From Voacanga thouarsii (lineage: Eukaryota; Streptophyta; Magnoliopsida; Gentianales; Apocynaceae), in NCBI GenBank assembly GCA_026120185.1, contig JANUWF010002208.1:2542001-2606000 (forward strand): a DNA stretch of 64,000 nucleotides, given 5' to 3'. A program made the translations under genes and the position numbers. The notes beneath the pieces are model-generated. The model did not search any database. It was not told the origin of the DNA and was given only the letters and a program-made list of their open reading frames with translations. Each line of letters starts with the position of its first letter. The first letter of the stretch is position 1. Positions 1 to 12,184 of this stretch are shown here, one piece after another.

Positions 1-399
1 CTACCTGTCTACATATGCTGCACTTCATAAGCTTTCTTGCGATTACATCATCCTATTTCAAGAATAACCAAAGAAGAATCAGTTCTTAACCATTTAGTAA
101 AACAAGAAGAATGCATTAATGTAGAATTATACTTACATTCCCTACATCAAATTGGCAAGATTGATTTGGGATGATTTCGATAGGTATAATGGCATCAATA
201 ACTACTGAAACTTGAGAGTTTGGACTCTCCAGTGTGTAGCAATAATTTCCTTGCCCAATGGGTTGACTTTTACTTTGGCATGATCTCCTATTGTGACTTG
301 TCTCCCCTACATAAACTACATTTGTTCAAATTCCCCAACTTCATTGAATTTGCACCATTTACTAAGTCCTAATCTTCTTGACATTCAGTTATACCATTT
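1..399. other. Sequence downstream of the MULE transposase C-terminus
   Basis: This stretch lies just past the zinc-knuckle end of the MULE transposase pseudogene (minus strand). I see no coding similarity and no recognisable terminal inverted repeat. It probably holds the 3' untranslated part and perhaps the terminal repeat of the MULE. The short open frames here look like chance. Confidence 0.4.
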
Positions 400-1836
400 T
401 ATTGATGCACCTTATTGTGGTTATGTTGAGGACAAGTCCTCTTGTTGTGACCCTTGTTGCCACACTTCCTACATCTTCTTGTACCAAGTCATTTTTTTGA
501 TAGTTTCATAATGCCCCCACTTCTCTTGGCATGTTCACCTTGTTCCTTAATCTTTTCCTTTTTTGGTCTTTCAAGTAACTTGAGTTTTGGTGGTGCTAGA
601 ATTATTTGTTTGTCAGTTCTTGGCCAATTGTTTGGGCCATTTATAGGGTTTATAATTGGTGTATAGGCTCTTTTCAAATGCCTCACTGTTGTAACAATAA
701 TAGACAAAATCTACAAGATCCATACCAATGAAGCCAATAGTTGCAATGGCATGCACATAAGGTATTCCACTTAGCTCCCATTTCCTACAACTGTAGACCC
801 TTATTGGTAAATCCACAACAAATTGTTTAAGTGTGGAGCTATGGGTTACTTGACAAATTGACTCTCCAACAAAATAGACAGCTTATAGCCTAGAATCTTC
901 CTTTGGTTTTTCAAGTGCTTTTATGATCCTTGGACAAATTGTTGAATCCAGTTTCATTATTCAGTCCCTTTTGTTCTTTAGCCTTGTCATCATGAAAACT
1001 CTGATCCTTTCAAGCATTCCTAGAATTGGCTTTTCCCAAGCCACAATAGTCTTTGAATTAAAACTCTCACAGTGGTTGTTCAACAATACATCACACTTTA
1101 TATTACATCCAAAAAATGCCCTTGGCTAGTGCCTTGGGCTATCATCCTTAGTATGCTGTTGCCATGCTTCCTCATCAAATTTTTTAAATGACTTAAATTC
1201 TACATTAAATTTGTTATCATATATAGACTTAGAATAGTTCTATAGCCTAAGCCTCAATGCTTCACCAGGATGCTCCTTGAAATTATTATGGAGATGTTGA
1301 ACATAAAATCAATGTTCGACTCTTGGCAGCAACTCACCAACAGCAGGGACTAAGCCCTATGGAAATAAAATCACAAAGTTAAATGAACGCCAACAAAGAA
1401 GTTAGATTTTGAAATTAAAAAACACATTAAAAATTCACTTATCTTCTGCCTATTTGAAATCAAAGCCCAGTTCCCTTGATCATTAATATTGAGGTCTTGA
1501 ATTAGATTTTCTAAAAACCACTTCCAGTTTTCCTTATTCTTACAACCATTAACATAATATGCAACTGGATAGAATCCATTTTTGCATCAATACCTACTAC
1601 TGTTAATAGAATTCCTGGATGTGGACCTCTAAGAAAACACCCATCTAATCCAATAATCTTTCTACAACCTTGAAAATATCCCCTTTTAATAGCTTCAAAA
1701 TATATATATAATCTCCTAAAAATAGGTTCTGTGGTGTCTTCATCTTCAAGTGTCTCTAGAATAATTGTACTACTTGGGTTAGTGATCCTCAACTCCTCAC
1801 AATAATCTTGCAACTTTCTACACTAGTCCCAATATT
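400..1836 (-). pseudogene. MULE (Mutator-like) transposase, C-terminal half, degenerate
   Basis: This is the C-terminal half of a Mutator-like transposase, the nuclear enzyme that moves MULE DNA transposons. Read on the minus strand it shows, in order: the start of the MULE transposase domain (about 1813-1511, with the family signature IIGLDGCFLRGPHPG and VVGIDA); the middle of the domain in other frames (about 1500-1440 NWALISNRQK, 1355-1250, 1090-950 with ILGMLERIRVFMM); a SWIM zinc finger (about 810-740, SCRKWELSGIPYVHAIA, where two of the usual metal cysteines are tyrosines); and a terminal CCHC zinc knuckle (about 478-436, C-RKC-GNKGHNKRTC). Stops and frameshifts interrupt it throughout, and the damaged SWIM finger suggests it is dead. 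The N-terminal half lies some 58 kb away, beyond the CACTA insertion. The family call is secure from domain order; exon limits are approximate. Confidence 0.9.
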
Positions 1837-1866
1837 CACTACAAGAAAAAGGAATTTTCGCAACCA
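1837..1866 (+). repeat. CACTA left terminal inverted repeat
   Basis: The terminus begins CACTACAAGAAAAA and continues to AACCA at position 30. It pairs with the right end with four mismatches, at positions 15-17 and 25. The three bases before it, ATT, are the target duplication. Confidence 0.92.
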
Positions 1867-2060
1867 TATTATTTACGTCGGATGAATTTTGGTTGCAAAT
1901 GAGCACTCAATTACGCCAGAAAAAATGTCCATTGCAATTATCATGAACCTTTAATATCATGCAACGAAAATTAATAAATTACAACTGAAGTATGTGGTTG
2001 CATAAACCATCTTTATTTACAACCAAAATGATAACCTTTTGCAACAAAGAAAGTGGTGGG
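1856..2060 (+). repeat. CACTA 5' subterminal repeat zone (TTGCAAC motifs)
   Basis: About eight copies, in both orientations, of a short motif close to TTGCAAC/GTTGCAA fall within about 200 bp (for example CGCAACC, GTTGCAAATG, ATGCAACG, GTTGCATAA, TTTGCAACAAA). In CACTA elements, arrays of short subterminal repeats are the binding sites of the TNPA protein. The same motif recurs near the other end at 59.58-59.80 kb, which supports this role. The binding role here is inferred. Confidence 0.65.
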
Positions 2061-2435
2061 TATTATAATTTTGAATATTGATATTCATAATTTAATTTAA
2101 AGGACTTTTAAAAATAAGTGTTAAGAGAACTTGAAAATGAATTTATAATTAATAATTTTTATTAAGTCAATGATTTAAAAATAAATATTAATTAAGTTGT
2201 GTAATTATTCATTTATTTGTGGGGAAAAAAGAGTGCCATAAGAATATATATTAAAAAAGTTTCAAAGAAATTTTTGCACTCATAAAATGTAAAAAATTAT
2301 TAATTTTTAAAAAATGTTATTTATGAAATGTTTACACATTTGTAAAGATACTATGAAATACCCAACAATTGTATAAAAAAAAGTTCTCAATTCAATAAGT
2401 AAATAAACAAAAAAAAAAAAAACAAAAAAGAACCA
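2061..2435. other. AT-rich non-coding CACTA interior
   Basis: Very AT-rich sequence with poly-A runs (2408-2421). I see no gene, RNA or clear repeat structure. Confidence 0.4.
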
Positions 2436-2800
2436 AGAACTGGCCGTTTGCATTGAGTCGCGCCTACGGTCCGAAATCGCATTTTCCCTTGCTCGGTCAC
2501 TCTTGCGGGCCGAATCAGAGCCAGTCCCAACCTCATCCTCTTAGATTGAGGTTCAGGGCCATGCTTCAACCACCCTTGACCATGGCTACCGTTGTCTTCC
2601 AAAACCCATTCGCTTCTACAGCTTTCACTAATTTGCGGCAACTTTTTTTTTTGCGCCTTAGGTTTTTGGGGGGGGAGGGGAGGGGGGGGGGAATCGAATG
2701 TCCTAACTCCATTGTGATTCTTCTTCCCAGTACCCCTGGTGTTTACCTTTATTCTTTGGTGCTGAGTTGTTTGGCAGAGACCGGCATCTCTATTTCGAAG
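2436..2800 (+). pseudogene. GC-rich exon-like fragment, possible captured host first exon
   Basis: This block is much richer in G+C than its surroundings. A reading frame is open from 2453 to 2833 on the plus strand. An ATG at 2582 in a start context (ACCATGGCT) begins MATVVFQNPFASTAFTNLRQ, which has the Ser/Thr/Ala-rich, acid-poor look of a chloroplast transit peptide. The frame runs to AAG|GTATTTG at 2800/2801, a good splice donor, after which the base composition drops to AT-rich. A poly-G run at about 2668-2691 breaks the middle and may be an expansion. CACTA elements often carry copied gene fragments, and this looks like one, but I do not recognise the parent gene. It could instead be the 5' untranslated region and promoter of the CACTA itself. 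Confidence 0.45.
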
Positions 2801-5800
2801 GTATTTGCTTTCAACCATCTTTATTTAGTTTGATTTCTTTGTTTTGAAACTAAATGGTGTCCCCCTCTTTTTGTGTATATGATTTTTGAATTGCACCATT
2901 TGATAAGAATTTTGGTAATTTTGAGTACCTATTAGTTGAATTATGTTTGTTCGTGATATTCTTCTGCATTTAATTGGAGGCATTATAGAGGAGACTTCTT
3001 GATGTTTGCTATTTCTTTTCTCTGGCATTTCGTTTTTATGTTGATTGCAATCCCAGCACGGAGACTAGATTAAGTTTGAGCTAGATTTCACATGTTGCCA
3101 GAACTATGGCTATATTATGCAAGCACTGATACTAATTTTTGCTCTTGGAAAACAAAGCCGTAGAAATTTTTGAGGTAGGAATCAAGATCCTGAACTAATA
3201 TAGGCAAAACTTCAAAACTGAGCATTGGAGATGCTTTAAATAAATGTCCTTAGCTATATTACAAAAGCAACCAAAAAAATGTCCCTACCCATATTACAAA
3301 AGCAACCAAATAGGTGACTGAAGATGGAGTCTTGCAATTTCTCTTTTGAGAGTTTAACCTTTATGCATCCTTGATCTATTGCTATACTAATCTGGCAAAC
3401 TGGGATGGAGAATTCAAGTAGAACAGTTACAAAATTTGTTAATATACTTATCATGGAATCATTTTGTCTCATCCATTAGGTTCATATAAGATTTTAACAC
3501 ATCAAGCATCTGTAAATGTTCTTTTGCTTCTATTTTTGGGTTAAAATCTATATGTATTCTTTGAGTAAAACTCAGAAAGGTTTCAATATTACACTTAAAA
3601 TGCCAATATGCCATTTATAACTTAACCAAATGATTCATAGCTTTAATTTATGTTGAAGAAAATTGATAGACCAAACTTAAAACTCAATTATTGATGATAA
3701 GACCATAAACTGGTAGCTTTTTGTACCAAAGTGATAGAATAAATAGTTAAATATTGAAGAGAATATGCAAAGAGCTAAGCAACTTGAACAAATCCAGCTA
3801 CATCTATGATTTCTGGTAGCTGCAAATTCAGACTAGCTAGTAGATATTTTTATATTACAGTAGCCATATAATTTCATTTTCGAAACAAGGCATGTAATCA
3901 ACAACTCCATTAATCTCGTACCATCTTTGTGCATTATTATAGTACCATAAGTTCCATGTTATGCTTATTCGGGATTCATGTGGTATGCATTCTTTTTAAC
4001 TTCACTTTTTAATTGCCATTTAGTTTATTACACTATGATATTAAGCTTACATGCAAGAAATCACAAATTTTCTTGAATTAGTTCATCTATATAGTTTTTA
4101 TTGGTCATCATACTATATGTAGTTTTACATCTTAACTAAAGGGAAAACAAGTTTGGAAACTACCATCTGCTAAACAGTGTAATCCTACAAGTCTGTTTTT
4201 TGTTGCATAGCATAGATCTTTCGCATTTGGAAGGGCTTTCTATTTAAATTTTTTTTATTATTAATTAAAAGCCACTAAGAGTCCGTGGGGGATTAGGCAG
4301 GTCCCTGCCATTTGAAAGGCTTGAACATACATCTAATGGTACTTTATTGGAGCTTTGTTGCATTTATTGGATATCAATAATTGCCAATGTCCCCATGTGT
4401 TCATTCATTGTGCTATTTCTGTATCTTTGAGTAAGGCAGAGAATAAGTAACTATTTAAGCCATATCTCTTCCCATCAGCTCGTAAAAAGATAAAAAGATT
4501 ATCCTCTGCAATGACATTGAACCCTCCTTGTAGAACTAGACTAAGAGCCAAAAAATGGATTAGTAAGCATACATAGTATTCTTTATGCTTTGTGATTCAA
4601 TTTCTTCATATATCAATGCCACTTATGGAGCAATTCACTGATTCTGTTCTTTTGAATTCTGGCATTACATAGAAAGTAAAATTTTCAACTTTGCATTCAA
4701 TATTGATTTTAAATTCGTTTCTGACAGAAAAGGGTAATGGGTAGCTAATTGATCCTTAGATTACTTAATTTGAGCCTTTTTTTCATGCATCTCGTGTTTA
4801 AGATTGCAATTGAGTCCAAGAATGGATCTGAGGGTTGGGGGGTGCCTCTCTAGAATTTTCAAAACCATTTATTTCCCATAGAAAAATTAGGATTCTCCCA
4901 GAAAACTCCTTTTGAATTTACTTTTGGTCTCCTAAAATTTTTCAAAATTCATAACATTGTCCTTCACCATATTCTTTCCTTTGACTTGCCCTGCAACTCT
5001 AAGTTCTTGGTTCTATCCTTGTTTGAGTTTGCAGCATTTACTATTATCTTCTTTAGGCAACGCATGTTGGGCAAGCATCAAATATGTATGAAACTTTTAA
5101 CTTCTGATTTTAATTGTTGATGTTGTCAAAAGGATGTTGGACATGTCTCAAAAAAGTATGGATGGATGAAGTGTCCACACTTTATATACATCACAGAATG
5201 CACTTAATCAATTGAAAATAGAAAACAAAGGTTATTATATCAGTCATGTAGCCAAATAGAAAGAACCAAATTATTGTAGGAGTTCTACCATTAGGAAATG
5301 ACTCTAGTTGTTTGGCTCTTGAAGAAAAATTACCTATACATCATGTCAGAATTTTTCAATACTAAAAGAGTGCAAGTAGGTAAAATACAAGAAACCATTA
5401 ACCACTGAGTGAAAAAAATTCAGGGCTAGATGTTCTTATATGTGCTTGCATATTATTAATTAATTATCTACAACAGTAACTAAGGAGCTATTAGTTAGAA
5501 ACTATCCCCAAAAAAGACAGCATACCTCTAGGTGTTACAACGGAAGATCATATTTATGATGCATAACTCTTGCTGCAGCCACCATAAGCAATAGTTGTTT
5601 GTGATCTTCCATTTTGCAGTACCTATAATTTTAGGTTTTGCAATGAATTAATAAAAAATGCCCTCTCCCCACAAGCGAAAGGGGAAAAAACAGCATCCAG
5701 GCAAATAGACAGATTTTTGTTCCCTTTTTTTTTACACATATTCTCTCACAAACAACATTGTTACATCTTAAAATGAGTAGTATTAGTTTGGCCTCTACAA

Positions 5801-6746
5801 TAGAACTCCATACATTCACCTACACATGCATTTTATTATATTCTCTTCTCACACCAAAAGAATAGTTAAAATATCACAAACCATCACATTGCATATTCTA
5901 AGGATTGAAAAAACACCATAGGGTCAATCCTAAATAGAAGATTTAAGCATAACACTCCTAAAGCACAGAGACAATCATGAACCAATCACATAAAATTCCA
6001 GCATTTATTTCATCCCAGTTTATGAAAACTATGGCAAAAACCATATTTTTCCGTAACATTTCTCTTCTGCACAACCATATATCTATCACATGCACAATGA
6101 AAATTTCTAATGGACATATAGAACAAACTAAACAATAGTATCAACTTTATTCCAATTCATCTGCAATCCATCCGAAAATCCTTATTAATTCCAGAAGGAC
6201 CATCATTAATATAATAGAGTTGCAATCCATCCCAAAATCCTTATTATTAACCATTTCCATCCATTCTCTATCATGTTGAATAATCCATGACAAGCTAGAC
6301 AAACACCCAATCAATCTAAAAGTTCATTTTTTCTTTCAAATGTAACAATCTAACATCCATTAATGGACATTTTCCAAATTTAAACCAGGTATTGCAAATT
6401 CCCTCTAATCTATGTTAAGAACGGTAGTACAACTATGATTCGTTCTTGGCATATGCTGTCGATTTAAATTCATGATGTCCTTCAATGTGTGTTAGTGATA
6501 AATTCTGATTTAGCAACATGTTAAAATGCATAATATGCCAAAATATTCTACTCTATAAACCCATTTTCTATGATAGCTTTTAGTGAATTATTGGCAATGA
6601 GACAGTGTTTCATAAAAATTGTTTACTATTTTTTTAATTCCTGTTTTTGCGATCGAATTAGACTATGTGTTGGTTTATAACCTTAATTGAATTCTTTGTT
6701 AAGCCTTACTTACTGAGTTTTTTTGTGGCATATAAAAAACATTTAG
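2801..6746. other. Long AT-rich stretch with no supported gene
   Basis: I see no conserved protein similarity on either strand, no RNA gene and no paired LTR or inverted-repeat ends. Short open frames (for example minus 3254-3472 and minus 5631-5819) have no family signature. It may be CACTA leader sequence, introns of the captured fragment, or old unrecognised insertions. Confidence 0.4.
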
Positions 6747-7085
6747 ATGACAAGCGCAAATGGACCTGTGGACAAAAGTTGGATAGACAGTTTAAATACA
6801 TGGACACGTGAGTACATATACGGAATTGGGAGATTCTTAAATTTGTCCTATACTTCAAGACCACCTAGTTCAAAAATATGTTACCTATGTAAGAAGTGTA
6901 GAAATCATTTTTTCATGAGTAGGAATGATGTGTTGTGTCATTGCATCGTTAATGAGTTTTTGGGAGGGTATAAGAATTGGATATATCATAGAGAATCTTA
7001 CATTTCGAAAAATGCAACCGAAATTGAGGATCAAATGTTTGAAACAGAAGACCAAGATGAAATGGTAGACATGCTACTGAAGGAT
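6747..7085 (+). pseudogene. CACTA tnp2 transposase, N-terminal transposase-associated domain
   Basis: The 113-codon frame begins at ATG 6747 and carries the transposase-associated domain (PF13963 type) found at the start of CACTA tnp2 proteins. Features seen are DKSWID near residue 8, EYIYGIGRFLNLSY (about 22-35), the cysteine pair ICYLCKKCRN (about 44-53), and the FLGGYKNWIYHRESY stretch (about 71-85). The domain is intact; it is followed by an acidic tail and then cut at 7085 by the inserted copia LTR. In a complete gene the catalytic tnp2 domain (Transposase_21) would follow. It is absent here, and the next tnp2 sequence, at 10289, is already from the C-terminal part. The plus orientation agrees with all other CACTA gene pieces. 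Confidence 0.88.
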
Positions 7086-9079
7086 TGACATATACAGAGC
7101 ATGCTTCACAGGACAGTAAAAATGGAAAAACAAGAACATTAAACAGAGTATTGGCACAACATGGTAGCTTGAAAATATATCTCTTGAAGCCTTAAACTTG
7201 AAGATTGAAGAAGAACTAATTTGAACATGAAGAACAGCTTTCTTCTTCATCTGTCCATGAACACCAGTGCACTGCATTTCTTCTAGTTCCGGTTCTTTCT
7301 TCTCCTCCGGTGGAAAATGAATGCTTGGCTTTTCAGTTCTCAGAATATGACCCAGCCCAATCACAGTTGGTGAACATAGATTTGGGTGAGAAGAAGAACA
7401 GACACACACACTCTCGGTTCACCCATCTAGCTTGGCTTCTTATGATATCAAATACCAAAAGCCAGAAAACCAAGAGCCATACGGGAGAAATTTATTTTCA
7501 CTTTTCTTTTATTTTATTTTTTCCACACAGAAAGCCAAGAGTCATGAAACAAAAAATAATTATTTTGATAAAAATAATATTTTCAGGATTTAATACCCGA
7601 ATATTATTTATAAAATAAATTTTGGCTTCACCCTAAACTCTTCGAAACTGTGTCTAGAAAAATCCTATGGTCCAGGCTATTGGGCCAAACTAATATTTAT
7701 TATTTTCCTTGGACCCGAAAAGTCCAAAATAATAAACATTAATTATTTTCCTTGGGATTAAATAAATAACCCAATAAATAATTAATGAACCCAAATGAAC
7801 CAAAAAATAACTAAACTTTAATTATTTATTTCTTAGGTTTTAATTAAATAAATAACTCAATAAATAATTAAGTAATAATTATTTTTTCTCTAGTTTAAGT
7901 CCTGGTTAATTTTCTAATTATTCAAATTGGACCCAGGTCCTGAATAATCAATTATCCAATTAAACAAGATAATAAATTTCTCTCCATTTATTTTTTTCCA
8001 ATCCAATAATAAATTAGACTTCTTAAATAAAATAAAACTCTCTCAATTGAGATCATTTTCTCAATCCAAAAATTAATTAGAACTTACGGGCTATTCCGAG
8101 GACCAAAAAGACATATCGCCTTGGCTACTAAAATGACCAAAATGCCCCTACTATATTAATAGATGTATTTTACATTTTAAATGTTTCCTAATATCACCAT
8201 AAGAAAATATTAACCACAAGGATCATGCTACATTAGCAAAGTCTTCTACCTACAAGTAAAATGACTAAAATACCCCTCTACATATCGCCGTACATTTAGA
8301 GAGGAAGAAGTGTACTAACACCTCTCTAAAAGACATCTACCATCCTTAAGCTTCTAGTCCAATTATCCACGACTTCCTGGAATGTTTCCGTTTTCCAAGG
8401 GAATTACCCTAAATCAAACATCCAAGTCACGTTTCCCAGGGCCCTGGATATTTAGATCATCCGGACAACCACAAGGGGCGATATAGTGTAGAAATTATCT
8501 TGTACAAGTCTGTCTTAAGTAACTAGTCACACATACCCAACATGCAAATATATTGGCCCTCCAATAGAACCTCAACTATAGCATCTCAAAGTATATGCTT
8601 CCAGATTCGCCAGACCACCAACTCATACTCAAGTCATAGAATACTAGTCCACGCTGTAGTGGTAGTAGTCTAGGTTTCTACCATATAGTTCTTTTTAGAA
8701 ACCACTACTACAGGTCCTATTCTATGTATTCGAAATACACTTATGCCATGAAGTGAGTGGACTACTCACTAGTGAAAAGGTAAGCCATTCCCCATTTGGA
8801 ATTCATAACATAATAACCTAAATATGATGAGATTCCCATTCTCATCAATCGGTTAAGAACAACTATTTATGTGTTTAAATAACACATGATCTATACCTTA
8901 CTGTGAAAGACCTCCATTTACATAGATCACTTATTCAAACACAATGGGTCTATTCCAAACAAAAATGTGCACAACTAAAGAAAATAAATTCACAAACAAT
9001 TTTTGACAAATAAATTCTTTTATTAAAATATTCGATATTTTCATCAGAAAACTAGTCTAAGAGGGCATACATTCCAACA
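7086..9079 (-). repeat. 3' LTR of truncated Ty1-copia element
   Basis: The segment begins TGACATATACAG and ends ATTCCAACA on the plus strand. It is collinear along its length with the two LTRs of the complete copia at 31428-33431 and 39159-41168 (shared blocks around 7640, 8090, 8460 and 8640 match 31970, 32440, 32810 and 32990). At about 1994 bp it is close to their 2.0 kb. Because the pol gene beside it reads on the minus strand, this is the element's 3' LTR. Confidence 0.9.
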
Positions 9080-10270
9080 ATCTTCCACTTGCACTCTAAG
9101 ACTGGTAAGTCCGTAGGTGCCCAACCCAATGGCGTCTAAGTGTCTCTTGAAGACCCTCTGAGCCAAAGGCTTGGTGAATGGATCTACTACATTGTTCTCA
9201 GAGGCAATCTGTACTACTACCATATCTCGTCTCTGGATGAAGTCCCGGTCGTCCAGGTGGTACTACCTCATTATATGTTTCCCCTCCTTGTGGTTTCAAG
9301 GTTCCTTTGAGATACTTAAAAATATGCTTTACAGCATGCCAATGAACCTCCCCAGGGTTTGATTGATATCTGCTAACTAAGCCTACGACAAAGCAGATAT
9401 CTGGCCTAGTACACAACATAGCGTACATGAGACTTCTCACAGCCGAAGCGTAGGGAATCCTACTCATTCTGTCCTTTTCTCCTTGAGACTTAGAACAGTC
9501 CCTTAAAGAAAGTGACAACCTATGTCTACAAGGGATTAGAGCTCCCTTGCATTAGTCCATGCTGTACTTAGCCAGCATCTTGTCAATGTATGCGACTTGG
9601 GATAATCCTAACACTCTCTTCTTCCTATTTCTAAGAAGTCTAATCCGAAAATGTAGTTGGCTTCTCCCAAGTCCTTCATACTGAATTGACCAGATAGCCA
9701 AACCTTTGTCGATGACAATGTCCCTACATCATTTCCAATGAGTAGAATGTCATCCACATACAAGACAAGAAAAATCACATTAAACCCCTCAAGATTCTTG
9801 TACACGCATGGTTCATCCTCATTTTGAATAAAATCATAAGATTTTACAGTCTCATGAAAATGAATGTTCCACGCTCTCGATGTTTGCTTAAATCCATAGA
9901 TGGACTTCTTAAGCTTGCAAACCATATGTTCCTGGCCTTCAGCAATAAAACCTTCTGGTTGGGACATATAGATGCCTTCGCTAAGATGGCCATTCAAAAA
10001 TGCCGTATTGACATCCTAGTGCATGCGATGGCAAGGAGGATACGGATGGATTTAAGCATGGCCACCGGGGAAAAGGTTTCCTCATAATCGATCCATTCTT
10101 TCTGAGTATACCCTTTTTCCATAAGCCTAGCTTTGAAGGTTTCCACCTTCCCATCCACTCTCCTCTTCCTCTTGTACACCCACTTACACCCAATGGGTTT
10201 TATCCCTTCAGGTAAAGCTACAAGATCCCAAACAATACTTTGAATGTATGAATTTTTGTTCAAGATATTT
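9080..10270 (-). pseudogene. Ty1-copia pol remnant: reverse transcriptase and RNase H
   Basis: Minus-strand frames give a copia reverse transcriptase: 10263-9994 covers the N-terminal fingers region (WDLVALPEGIKPIGCKWVY, ETFSPVAMLKSIRILLA). Frame 9997-9608 has the palm, with KLKKSIYGFKQTSRAWN and the catalytic LYVDDILLIGND, then MKDLGEANYIFG. Frame 9518-9198 holds the RT-RNase H connection (YASAVRSLMYAMLCTRPDI, VSRYQSNPGEVHWHAVKHIFKYLKGT). The aspartates of the YVDD box are present, but stops and frameshifts break the chain. The upstream parts (gag, protease, integrase, 5' LTR) are gone; the sequence stops at about 10260-10270 where CACTA sequence resumes. It is a relative of the 31-41 kb copia. 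Confidence 0.9.
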
Positions 10271-10303
10271 TTAAGTTATAAAGACCCCTTGTTCAAGATA
10301 TTT
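10256..10303 (+). repeat. 15-bp direct repeat at the copia/CACTA deletion junction
   Basis: TTGTTCAAGATATTT occurs at 10256-10270 and again at 10289-10303. The first copy ends the copia remnant, and the second starts recognisable tnp2 coding sequence (CSRYLHDIETKFNR). Such short copied filler is typical of end-joining repair at a deletion. Here it marks loss of the rest of the copia together with the tnp2 catalytic region. Confidence 0.6.
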
Positions 10304-10915
10304 GCATGATATAGAAACAAAGTTCAATCGCCAGCAAAGGAATAGTGATCAACATATCATTATAGGCCGTGTTCTTGGACGAGGTGAAAGGTGCACTTTA
10401 GACTGTGCCACATGGGTCTAAGTACACAAATACATTCTGGTAAGCACAGATGTTGTTGCTCCTTATCTAGAGTAAGTATACATATATATTTTTTTATAAA
10501 AAGGAATATTTATTTTAAAAAGATTTTCACGTCACCTTAAATTTTTGTTTAAAATTCTGCACAGCGTACACTTGTCTAAATTAGCCAAGGAATATCCTTG
10601 TGCTGGGAGAAATTATATACAAAAAGTTCATAAATGACACATTCTATGAATGGCTCAAGAATTATGTAAGCATTTTGAGATTAAATTTCAAGAACTCTTA
10701 TTTTAATTATTTATTAATGTTTAGTTTAAAAGCATCATAACTTCTGTCTTGCATTACTTATAAATATTAGATTGTGGACTTGCAAAACACGCTAGATATC
10801 AAATAGATGAACATATTAAAATTCTTGTAAGAGGGCCACATCCAAATGCTAAAAGACACAAAGCATGTATTGTCAATGGTTTTCGATTCCATACTAAGGC
10901 CCATGAGGCAGCAAG
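10289..10915 (+). pseudogene. CACTA tnp2 transposase, C-terminal part 1 (interrupted)
   Basis: Plus-strand exons match the tnp2 C-terminal region. Exon-like block 10289-10471 encodes CSRYLHDIETKFNR followed by GRVLGRGERCTLDCATWV, a TAA stop, then HKYILVSTDVVAPYL, ending at a donor (A|GTAAGT). Block 10565-10665 encodes HLSKLAKEYPCAGRNYIQKV and, after a 1-nt insertion, DTFYEWLKNY. Block about 10771-10915 encodes LAKHARYQIDEHIKILVRGP and the signature IVNGFRFHTKAHEAAS. It is cut at 10915 by the solo LTR and resumes at 18442. The stop, the frameshift and the missing catalytic domain make it non-functional. The exact phase at the third block's acceptor is unclear. Confidence 0.87.
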
Positions 10916-12163
10916 TGTAACACTCCACTACCTATGTCCCATTAGGGCTGGGAATGTCACTCCGTCCACAGGACAAGGGATCTTTATAACTAAGACACAC
11001 AAAATAAAATAAAAGAAATAATTCAAAATTGAACTTATTACAACCTAGCAATATATGAACAAATTCAAAAATAATTGTCTGCTACTGTCTCTAAAAAAAA
11101 ATACATAGGAAAAATGATAATGAGTCTTCAAGACATAGGCAATACTCTAGCTAATAACCTCCACAACAGGATCGACTTGAAAACATGGTATAAAAGGTGG
11201 TAAGATATAAATCTCAGTAAGCCCGTGTGTGCTTTGAGTATTTTAGGTAAAACAATTCTTGTATGCAAGTTGTAAATGTTTCATAAAAAAAGTGCTGGCA
11301 AATCTTAAATAAATTTCACGAATGAAGAGTGATGTTTTGCTTTCCAAACATACATGTGCACAATAAATACAACCACTCAAAAGAGGTAACCATGGCACCA
11401 CACTTCGTGCACCATGACAATATAACGATCAAAATGCCACACTTCGTGTATATTGACATAGGTAGGTGTATAGCCTATCGGGTGAGATACTCTTCCATCT
11501 CTACACCCAAACTTACCGGTTGTGCACTCCGGAAACACACAGTCCACTTGACTGAACTTGCTAACTCGGACCGGTATGACCTATAGGATTGATAGCCTAT
11601 CTAGGAAGGACTCACCCCTTAGAGGTGGCCATCTACTGAGAGATTTACCATAACCCTTCAAAGACTAGTCCTAATAGTCTACCCTTATTGAGTACTCAAC
11701 GTTGTTTGTCCTACTTGGGAGGAAAAAGCCTATAGATTCACTTGAAAATAGTAACCATGCTTTCTAAAATTCTTGCCAAAATTGGGTTTTTTAGGAAAAG
11801 TTTAGCATTTGGTATGAAATTGCTTGTTTAGTTTTAAATGGTTTGCTTGACTGAAAGAAAAAGGAAAATTGCCCATAATTACCTTTACAGTACAAATACT
11901 CGTATACAATAGTTTGACTTGCTACTATAACTTTAGTCTTCAAATGGTTCCATGCAGGAACTTACCTGATCTTTTGCTCTTCCTGAGTGCAAAAGTCTTC
12001 CAAGGTCAACTTAACCCTGCCTGGGGTAAACACAAGGTATAAAACAATATCCAGACCAAATTTGTCTTAAATAAATAATCCTAATTCAACTAATCAGAAC
12101 CACAACCAACCATGACCATAATGTTTTAGGCTTTAATAATAGTTGATAAAATAGTTTATAAAA

Positions 12164-12184
12164 TAAACTAGCTTGATGGGTTAA
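12164..12184 (+). repeat. LINE target-site duplication, left copy (21 bp)
   Basis: The 21 bases 12164-12184 recur exactly at 15424-15444, on the two sides of the RTE LINE. This is the length expected for target-primed reverse transcription. Uninterrupted relatives of this LTR (for example around 26428 and 52268) have one similar copy at the same place. Confidence 0.9.

Noticed and set aside
1821..1826. Second CACTA end at CACTAG just left of 1837
   Set aside because: It lacks the CAAGAAAAA continuation and has no partner; it lies within MULE coding sequence.
2387..2818. 143-codon minus-strand frame over the GC-rich block
   Set aside because: It is opposite to the better-supported plus-strand frame, which has a start context and splice donor. 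It contains poly-Pro and Phe runs caused by the poly-G and poly-A tracts.
4272..4290. CACTAAGAGTCCG as a possible inner CACTA end
   Set aside because: No matching inverted end or target duplication was found further right, so it is most likely chance.
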